The notes under the pieces: generated by a model
Databases searched by the model: none
Told to the model about the DNA's origin: nothing
The model's input: the letters and a program-made list of their open reading frames with translations, nothing else
Assembly (NCBI GenBank): GCA_964354445.1
Contig: CAYGZT010000040.1
Span: 1 to 17,228 of the forward strand
DNA: 17,228 bases
Direction: 5' to 3'
Origin: CAYGZT01 sp964354445
GTDB lineage: Bacteria > Patescibacteriota > Minisyncoccia > UBA6257 > JAGOQP01
Shown: positions 12,624 to 17,228 of the stretch, piece after piece
How positions within the stretch are numbered: the stretch's first letter is position 1
How the letters are laid out: each line of letters starts with the position of its first letter
Program-made: the position numbers and the translations under genes

Positions 12624-14030
12624 ATGTTCGACATTTTCGTTCTAAAAGAGACATCCGAGAATCTCTGGGAAATCCCGAAAAGCTTCCGCAGCGACATGCG
12701 AGTGAGCGCACTGGTGTATGCGTCGGAGGCAATGCTCAAGGAAATTTCCCGCGACCGCTCGCTTGAGCAACTCGTCAATGTCTCCACATTGCCCGGCATT
12801 GTCGGATGCGCACTGGCGATGCCCGACATCCACGAAGGATACGGATTCCCGATAGGAGGTGTGGCGGCATTCGACGCACAAGAGGGGATTATCTCACCCG
12901 GCGGAATCGGCTACGACATAAATTGCGGGGTACGTCTCCTGCGCTCGTCACTTACGCTCCCCGATGCCGCTGCACATCTCGAGAAACTGGGCAGTGCAAT
13001 CTACCGCGAAGTGCCTTCGGGAGTGGGGAAGGGGGGACGGCTTACGCTGAAAGGAAAGGAGTTTAACAGAGTTCTTGAACGAGGAGCCCCGGCAGTGGCC
13101 GCGATGGGGTATGGAACAAAAGAAGACCTTGCACACACCGAATCGGAAGGTTGCATCGCAGACGCTTCGAGTGAGCCGGTATCCGAACGCGCCAAATCGC
13201 GCGGCAAAGACCAGCTGGGAACCATGGGGGCGGGGAATCACTTCGTGGAGGTCGATGTAGTGGAGAAGATTTTTGACTCTGCGGCGGCACAGGCGCTGGG
13301 AATTTTTGAAGATCAGGTGACGGTGCTTATCCACACCGGCTCGCGAGGTCTGGGACACCAGATCGCAACCGACCACATCCGCATTATGATGAGCGCTATG
13401 TCAGAGTACGGCATTATGCTTCCCGACCGAGAGCTTGCATGCACACCGTTCTCTTCCAAGGAAGGCGGCGAGTACTTTGCAGCAATGGCGGCGGGGGCAA
13501 ATTTTGCATGGGCGAACCGACAGCTCATCACATGGGAAGTCCGCAAAGCATTTGCCGAAGTATTCGGAGAAAAAGCGGGAGTACTTGATCTCGTGTACGA
13601 TGTCGCCCACAACATCGCAAAGATAGAGGAGTATAAAATAGACGGCGTGAACAGAAAACTTATCGTGCACCGCAAAGGAGCGACTCGTGCTTTTCCAGAC
13701 CAGCCGGTAATTATTCCCGGCAGCATGGGCACCGCCTCATATGTTCTCGTCGGACAAGAAGCGTCGATGCATAAAAGTTTCGGTTCAACGTGCCACGGGG
13801 CGGGACGGCGAATGTCGCGCACGCAGGCGCGCAGACAAGTTGACGTAAAAGAACTGAAACAGCGACTTTCCGAAAAGGGGATCGTGGTGAATGCCGGCTC
13901 ACTGGCGGGACTGGCGGAAGAATCCCCGGAGTCATACAAGAACGTTGACGAGGTAGTTGAGATAGTTCACGCCGCCGGCATCGCCCGCACAGTGGCACGT
14001 CTCAGACCCATTGCGGTTGTCAAAGGATAA
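12624..14030 (+). CDS. rtcB: RNA-splicing ligase RtcB
   Basis: A 468-residue RNA ligase joining 2',3'-cyclic phosphate (or 3'-phosphate) ends to 5'-OH ends with GTP and manganese. The active site is complete: Asp98 and Cys101 (GYDINCGVR), Asn205, His206 and Glu209 (GAGNHFVEV), His237 (IHTGSRG), His329 (DVAHNI), and the guanylylated His391 in CHGAGR. Length agrees with the family (about 410-480). It begins three bases after archease with no ribosome site, so it is probably read by reinitiation from the archease stop. Possible substrates are broken tRNAs or mRNAs cut by ribonuclease toxins; no intron-containing tRNA is visible here. An RNA 2',3'-cyclic phosphodiesterase, acting on the same type of RNA end, is encoded 2.1 kb away. 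Confidence 0.97.
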   Translation: MFDIFVLKETSENLWEIPKSFRSDMRVSALVYASEAMLKEISRDRSLEQLVNVSTLPGIVGCALAMPDIHEGYGFPIGGVAAFDAQEGIISPGGIGYDINCGVRLLRSSLTLPDAAAHLEKLGSAIYREVPSGVGKGGRLTLKGKEFNRVLERGAPAVAAMGYGTKEDLAHTESEGCIADASSEPVSERAKSRGKDQLGTMGAGNHFVEVDVVEKIFDSAAAQALGIFEDQVTVLIHTGSRGLGHQIATDHIRIMMSAMSEYGIMLPDRELACTPFSSKEGGEYFAAMAAGANFAWANRQLITWEVRKAFAEVFGEKAGVLDLVYDVAHNIAKIEEYKIDGVNRKLIVHRKGATRAFPDQPVIIPGSMGTASYVLVGQEASMHKSFGSTCHGAGRRMSRTQARRQVDVKELKQRLSEKGIVVNAGSLAGLAEESPESYKNVDEVVEIVHAAGIARTVARLRPIAVVKG

Positions 14031-14153
14031 ATCATGGAAAGATGCTGCAGCACATATGAGACGGCTCGTTCATTTTTGCACGAACCAGGACAGGATGCCG
14101 ATAAGGAGAAATTATGATATACTGGAAAGCGTATATCAGTAACCAATGGTCCT
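14031..14153 (+). other. Spacer between rtcB and DUF2892 gene
   Basis: 123 bases. It holds a TGCTGCAGCA palindrome (about 14042-14052), an imperfect hairpin (GGCTCGT and ACGAACC, about 14063-14087) without a T run, and the promoter region of the next gene. A 27-codon frame (14034-14117) is present but unsupported. No clear terminator follows rtcB, so some readthrough into the DUF2892 gene is possible. Confidence 0.4.
14115..14138 (+). promoter_or_regulatory. Extended -10 promoter inside an inverted repeat (candidate operator)
   Basis: TG-A-TATACT (14115-14123) is an extended -10, five of six in the hexamer. Its TGATATAC is the left arm of a perfect 8-bp dyad whose right arm GTATATCA lies at 14131-14138, across the expected start site near 14130. 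A dimeric repressor bound here would block the promoter. The start codon of the DUF2892 gene follows at 14154. Confidence 0.5.
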
Positions 14154-14429
14154 ATGAAACGCAACATGGGAGCAGTTGATCGCGTCATCCGCGTCGTAGT
14201 GGCGATTGTGCTGTTTTATGCGGCAACGACGATAGCGATGCCGTCATGGTTGGCAATCGTGCTGGGTATTATCGGCGCTTTGATGCTGGTGACCGCGGCA
14301 ATCGGCGTCTGCTGGCTTTACAGCCTCATCGGCGTCAAGACGTGCAAAACCTGCACGTGCAAGCCCGGCGAGCCCTGCGATGAGCACGCGCCCAAAGAAG
14401 AGAAGCCGATCGTGCCTCCCAGGATATAA
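14154..14429 (+). CDS. DUF2892 (YgaP-type TM domain) protein with Cys-rich tail
   Basis: 91 residues. The start KRNMGAVDRVIRVVVAIVLF and two adjacent membrane helices (about 11-29 and 31-52) ending in GVCWLYSLIGVKTCK match the DUF2892 family, which also forms the membrane part of the rhodanese YgaP. The tail adds KTCKTCTCKPGEPCDEH, giving Cys64, 67, 69 and 75 plus His78 beyond the conserved Cys53; this could hold a metal or a redox disulfide. No rhodanese domain is present. The gene has its own extended -10 promoter within a possible operator, and converges on fmt with two bases between the stop codons. Function unknown; a membrane metal or sulfur role is a guess. Confidence 0.85.
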   Translation: MKRNMGAVDRVIRVVVAIVLFYAATTIAMPSWLAIVLGIIGALMLVTAAIGVCWLYSLIGVKTCKTCTCKPGEPCDEHAPKEEKPIVPPRI

Positions 14430-14431
14430 CG

Positions 14432-15283
14432 CTAGTGACCCAGGACGATCCGTACTCCCCGGGGGTTTCTGCCTTCGGGGAGTATTTGTGTCACGACAAT
14501 CGAACCGTCTTTCTCGCGCCTGGCCGCAAGCAGCTTCGTGCGCACGCCTTCTATGAAAGCAAAGACGCCCGGCTCGGGATTCAGCGCTCTGACTTTTCTA
14601 AAAATAGCGTTGGGATTGTCTTTCTCTATATCAACAAATCCGTCGTCGGTCGCAAGTTTCCGACATATTGTTGCCCGAGCATGGTCCTGCTCCCGGGGAA
14701 CAATCTTCCCCGCAAGAAAATCCGGAAGCGTTTTTACCAGAAGATCGCCGCCGAGCCGCGCAAGTTTTTCTTCAAGTTCAGCATAGGTGATATCGAAATC
14801 CGCAATTGGAAATGAGCGGTCTGCCAGCAGCGGCCCGTGGTCAACTTTCTCATCCACCAGATACAGCGTCACGCCGGTCTCTGCATCTTGCCCAAGAATC
14901 GCCGCTTGAATGGGGGAGGGGCCCCGGTGATTCGGCAGAAGAGAAGGGTGAACGCCGATAACGCCTTTGGGAAACATCCCAATGACATCAGGCGGGATTA
15001 TTTTTGAATACGCAGCAACTACGGCAAACTCACACCCCACAAACTCGTCTTTGAGTGCCGCAAGCTCCTGTTTGGTCGCCGCCTGAAAAACCGCCACACG
15101 CTTTCGTGCATCTTCTTCAAACCCCGCGATCAGCTGTTTGGTCTGGGGGGCCGTTATAACCTGTTTTCTCCCGACGGGTCTATCGGGATTGCACACGAGC
15201 ACCGAGGGGATATAGCCGGCCTTGCACAGAGCATCGAGTATGAGTGCCGCGTAGCGCGGGCTTCCGAAGAAAGCGTAATTCAT
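14432..15283 (-). CDS. fmt: Methionyl-tRNA formyltransferase, with Gly at the catalytic Asn position
   Basis: 283 residues. Fmt transfers a formyl group from 10-formyl-tetrahydrofolate to Met-tRNA(fMet). The N-terminal Rossmann domain starts with FFGSPRYA (family FxGTPxFA), and the active-site block HPSLLPNHRGPSPIQ with His112 and Asp148 (VDHG) is in place. The residue two before His112, Asn in the family triad Asn-His-Asp, is Gly110 here; the DNA codon is GGC. The C-terminal tRNA-binding domain is shorter than in E. coli (315 residues total). Its ATG overlaps the def stop codon (ATGA), so formylation and deformylation enzymes are coupled. No other formyltransferase, such as PurN, is likely given the ETGVTLYLVDE segment and the def linkage. 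Confidence 0.93.
   Translation of the reverse strand: MNYAFFGSPRYAALILDALCKAGYIPSVLVCNPDRPVGRKQVITAPQTKQLIAGFEEDARKRVAVFQAATKQELAALKDEFVGCEFAVVAAYSKIIPPDVIGMFPKGVIGVHPSLLPNHRGPSPIQAAILGQDAETGVTLYLVDEKVDHGPLLADRSFPIADFDITYAELEEKLARLGGDLLVKTLPDFLAGKIVPREQDHARATICRKLATDDGFVDIEKDNPNAIFRKVRALNPEPGVFAFIEGVRTKLLAARREKDGSIVVTQILPEGRNPRGVRIVLGH
14453..14488 (+). terminator. Plus-strand terminator-like hairpin inside the end of fmt
   Basis: TACTCCCC (14453-14460) pairs perfectly with GGGGAGTA (14477-14484), followed by TTTG. It is 24 bases after the DUF2892 stop codon and would end that transcript, while lying within the last codons of the opposing fmt gene. The weak T run keeps confidence moderate. 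Confidence 0.5.
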
Positions 15284-15804
15284 TTCGTACGCTGAACGAT
15301 AAAAAGTTTCTTGGTGCGGTCAGTAAACAATCTGCCGTCAAGGTGGTCCACTTCGTGCTGAAAAATGCGCGCGAGAAGCCCTTGGGCTTTAATCATCAGT
15401 GGTTTGCCGTTTTGATCAAATCCTTTGAGTGTGAGAGTTCGCGAGCGTTTCACCGTCCCCCACATTCCCGGCACGCTCAGACACCCTTCGTCGTCGATGA
15501 TTTTCCGGAACGAGCGGTGCGTAATTCTCGGATTAAAAATCGCATAGAACGGCTCCGCATATCCTTTCTCGCCCGTGCGCGGAAGCTGCGCCACGAATAC
15601 ACGCAACGGAATGCCTAATTGATTTGCCGCGAGCCCGATGCCGTTGCGTCGCACCATCATCATTTTCATGTGCCGCACCAGTTCGCTGGCATCTTTTCGG
15701 CTGAACGCAGAAAAATCAAAGGGTTGCGTTTTTTGGCGCAACAGTCGTGCCTCCTCCCTGCGAGCAAGCGTCCAAATTCTTTTACTTTTTTCGTTTTGAA
15801 CCAT
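15280..15804 (-). CDS. def: Peptide deformylase
   Basis: 174 residues from the ATG at 15804. The three deformylase motifs are intact: GIGLAANQ (55-62), EGCLSVP (106-112, metal-binding Cys) and QHEVDH (149-154, two metal-binding His and the catalytic Glu). It removes the N-formyl group from nascent proteins using iron or a similar metal. The frame is open upstream to 15882, but those residues lie in the preceding gene in another frame; 15804 leaves a 23-base overlap with that gene and a normal family length. It overlaps fmt at the 3' end by ATGA. The N-terminal segment before motif 1 is rich in Lys and Arg. No Shine-Dalgarno site is visible. Confidence 0.95.
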   Translation of the reverse strand: MVQNEKSKRIWTLARREEARLLRQKTQPFDFSAFSRKDASELVRHMKMMMVRRNGIGLAANQLGIPLRVFVAQLPRTGEKGYAEPFYAIFNPRITHRSFRKIIDDEGCLSVPGMWGTVKRSRTLTLKGFDQNGKPLMIKAQGLLARIFQHEVDHLDGRLFTDRTKKLFIVQRTK

Positions 15805-16117
15805 TGCGTCTTTTTCTGAAACGGATGGTGAGCTGCCGCGGACGCGGCTTGAGCGCCTTGGAAAGCACACCGTCTCTTTCAAGAATCCGCATCAGGTACG
15901 CTCCTTTATTTTTCACTCCTTTTCGCTGTGCAACGTCTCCGGCATATTCAAAGAGCCTCCGGCTACCCAGTGTTTTTGCAAGGCGGATATAGAAAGTTTT
16001 GCGCTTCCGGTCGCCCAACATGTCGGCAACGGCCAACCCCGCAAGCTGCCAGTTGCGGTAGACGCGGCTTTTTTGCGCCCGCGAACGGATAAGATTCAGA
16101 TACTCCAAGCTATCCAT
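15782..16117 (-). CDS. Conserved basic hypothetical protein, 111 aa
   Basis: 111 residues, strongly basic at the end (RFRKRRNGSKRKK). Distinct stretches are LNLIRSRAQKSRVYRNWQLAGL, a DRKRKTFYIRLAKTLG helix and a VKNKGAYLMRIL segment. I recall similar proteins, of unknown function, next to core genes in Patescibacteria; no motif gives a reaction. The basic tail suggests nucleic-acid contact. It is the first gene of a unit with def and fmt, overlapping def by 23 bases, which hints at a translation-related or ribosome-associated role. TATATCAT 9-16 bases before the ATG on the minus strand may be the -10, giving a nearly leaderless message. Confidence 0.82.
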   Translation of the reverse strand: MDSLEYLNLIRSRAQKSRVYRNWQLAGLAVADMLGDRKRKTFYIRLAKTLGSRRLFEYAGDVAQRKGVKNKGAYLMRILERDGVLSKALKPRPRQLTIRFRKRRNGSKRKK

Positions 16118-16155
16118 CCAATCCGATGATATACTAAAAGAGCACCCGAATAAAT
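16118..16155. promoter_or_regulatory. 38-base divergent promoter region (def-fmt unit / thpR)
   Basis: On the plus strand TG-A-TATACT (16127-16135) is an extended -10 that gives thpR a leader of about 14 bases without a Shine-Dalgarno site. The same bases read on the minus strand are TATATCAT, the likely -10 of the unit starting at 16117. The two -10 elements overlap, so polymerase binding in the two directions should be mutually exclusive. Confidence 0.55.
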
Positions 16156-16761
16156 ATGCCTACACTCAGACTCTTTATCGCCGCCGATCTCCCGCCCCTT
16201 GCAAAAGACACGCTGGAACGTTTGCTCGAGCCGGTCAGAAGCGGATTTCCGCTTGCACGATTCGTCGAAACGGAAAATCTCCATCTGACACTCGCATTCC
16301 TGGGGTGGCAGGAAGAAGCGTCGGTTGCAACGATTTCCGACGTCGTCGCCGACGCATGCTTAAACGTTTCCGCGATACCCGCCACGCTGACCGACATTCG
16401 CATCGCGCCTTCTCTGGCTGCGCCGCGCATGATCTGGTGCTCGATTGACCGCGACGCGGAAAATAAACTCAATACGCTCTCACAGCGACTGCGAAAGAAC
16501 CTCGAAGTTGTTCGTATCTCGTACGATTCGAAAGATTTTCGCGGGCACATCACGCTTGCCCGCTTCCCGGACGAATGGCAGCGGCAGTTCCGCACAGCAC
16601 CCGCCCCGCAACGCAAACAAATGGCCGAGGCAATCGCCCGGACGCTGCCGCCTTCACATAGTATTTCTTTCAGCATCAACACGGTGACGCTGTTTCGTTC
16701 GGACCTGCGACCGGACGGTCCCGTCTATACTCCGTTGTTTGTGCAAACACTCGCGCCGTGA
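16156..16761 (+). CDS. thpR: RNA 2',3'-cyclic phosphodiesterase (ThpR/LigT, 2H family)
   Basis: 201 residues with the two HxTx motifs that define the 2H phosphoesterase fold: HLTL (His43, Thr45) and HITL (His131, Thr133), each followed by a conserved turn (FLG and ARF). The start LRLFIAADLP and overall length match bacterial ThpR (about 176-200). Family members open 2',3'-cyclic phosphates on RNA and can join 2'-5' ends in vitro. The substrate end is the same as that used by RtcB, encoded on the same strand 2.1 kb upstream, which suggests RNA end metabolism is clustered here. The gene lacks a Shine-Dalgarno site, and its TGA stop forms the TG of the promoter of the next gene. Confidence 0.95.
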   Translation: MPTLRLFIAADLPPLAKDTLERLLEPVRSGFPLARFVETENLHLTLAFLGWQEEASVATISDVVADACLNVSAIPATLTDIRIAPSLAAPRMIWCSIDRDAENKLNTLSQRLRKNLEVVRISYDSKDFRGHITLARFPDEWQRQFRTAPAPQRKQMAEAIARTLPPSHSISFSINTVTLFRSDLRPDGPVYTPLFVQTLAP

Positions 16762-16767
16762 TACACT
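16739..16767 (+). promoter_or_regulatory. Promoter of ctpA-like gene, overlapping the thpR stop
   Basis: A -35-like TTGTGC (16739-16744) is followed by 17 bases and the extended -10 TG-A-TACACT (16759-16767). The hexamer ends seven bases before the ATG at 16775, so the transcript should start at about the ATG itself (leaderless). The TGA of the extended element is the thpR stop codon. Confidence 0.6.
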
Positions 16768-16774
16768 GACTCAC

Positions 16775-17228
16775 ATGAAATTTCCGACTCTCAGTGATTC
16801 AACCAAAGAAACGATCAAGGCGGTCGGAGGCGTACTCTTGATATGCGCCGCACTTGCAGCTTCGTACTACGCCGGGTTCACCAAGGGCACGCAGGAGTCC
16901 AGAAACATCGTCGTGGAAGGCGTCACTGACCCGACACGGGGCAATGCTGTTGATTTCTCCGTCTTTTGGGAAACATGGAGCGTACTGAAATCAAAATACG
17001 TAGACCAGACGGCGGCGGACGACAACAAGGCGCTTCTGTACGGCGCCATTAGCGGTCTGGTGAGCGCGCTTAACGATCCCAACACATCGTTTTTCACTCC
17101 GCGGGACGCCACCAAATTTAATGAGGACATCAAAGGAGAATTCGGAGGAATCGGAGCTGAAATCGGCTTGGACAAAAGCGGTCAACTGATTATCGTCACA
17201 CCGCTTAAAAACACGCCTGCATTTCATG
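16775..17228 (+). CDS. C-terminal processing peptidase (S41 family), N-terminal part
   Basis: 151 complete codons run from the ATG off the end of the window with no stop. Residues about 13-34 (TIKAVGGVLLICAALAASYYAG) form a membrane anchor or uncleaved signal. The next part, FSVFWETWSVLKSKYVD and YGAISGLVSALNDPNTSFFTP, is the typical N-terminal helical region of CtpA-type S41 proteases, and FNEDIKGEFGGIGAEIGL begins the PDZ domain. The Ser-Lys catalytic part lies beyond the window. Such proteases cut C-terminal tails of exported proteins outside the membrane. A leaderless-type promoter precedes it. Confidence 0.93.
   Translation, partial: MKFPTLSDSTKETIKAVGGVLLICAALAASYYAGFTKGTQESRNIVVEGVTDPTRGNAVDFSVFWETWSVLKSKYVDQTAADDNKALLYGAISGLVSALNDPNTSFFTPRDATKFNEDIKGEFGGIGAEIGLDKSGQLIIVTPLKNTPAFH

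Noticed and set aside
14034..14117. 27-codon frame four bases after rtcB
   Set aside because: Too short, no ribosome site, no membrane or other motif; its stop happens to overlap the next promoter. Comparative data would be needed to revive it.
1..17228. CRISPR array, insertion sequence or transposase
   Set aside because: No regularly spaced direct repeats, no cas gene, and no transposase motif were seen on either strand.

Overview
The window looks like a piece of a Candidate Phyla Radiation (Patescibacteria, probably Parcubacteria-like) chromosome. That placement is inferred from gene content: a single-TM protein pair around a large HlyD-like adaptor, a short Fmt, small basic and membrane proteins of the kind I associate with these genomes, and many tightly packed or overlapping genes. 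No 16S or ribosomal marker is present, so the phylum call is not proven.

Layout, left to right. Positions 1-58 are the 3' part of a tRNA-Gln(CUG). After a 267-base spacer come glgA-like glycogen synthase (326-1855) and a GH57 glycosidase (1863-3356), probably one alpha-glucan transcription unit; an imperfect 35-base inverted repeat brackets the pair. A 54-residue membrane protein (3504-3668) is followed by a DNA repair pair, xth and tag (3709-5054), joined by an ATGA overlap. On the minus strand is a free-standing exported protein gene (5103-5459) with its own textbook promoter, Shine-Dalgarno site and terminator. A perfect 42-bp palindrome then separates it from the next unit.

The centre (5615-11371, minus strand) is one long operon read right to left: ECF-type sigma factor, candidate membrane anti-sigma factor, membrane-anchored DUF5666-like protein, HlyD/MacA-type adaptor with a very long helical section, MacB-type ABC ATPase, MacB-type permease, and a second DUF5666-like anchored protein. 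It reads as an autoregulated cell-envelope stress or export system.

The right part holds a two-TM membrane protein (11509-11790), a mini zinc-finger protein (11862-12086, minus), archease and RtcB RNA ligase in the same reading frame (12213-14030), a DUF2892 protein with a Cys-rich tail (14154-14429), a minus-strand unit of a conserved basic protein, peptide deformylase and methionyl-tRNA formyltransferase (16117 to 14432), a divergently placed RNA 2',3'-cyclic phosphodiesterase (16156-16761), and the start of a C-terminal processing protease (16775 to the window end). RtcB, archease and the phosphodiesterase together suggest RNA end processing and repair; def and fmt form the N-formylmethionine cycle.

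Two regulatory habits recur. Several genes have a -10 hexamer ending only 6-9 bases before the start codon, implying leaderless mRNAs, and many -10 elements are of the extended TGn type (roughly TG-W-TAYAMT), three of them sharing their TG with an upstream stop codon. Only two genes (starts at 5459 and 12086) have strong GGAGG Shine-Dalgarno sites. No CRISPR array, insertion sequence or phage module is visible, and no gene-free stretch exceeds 300 bases.
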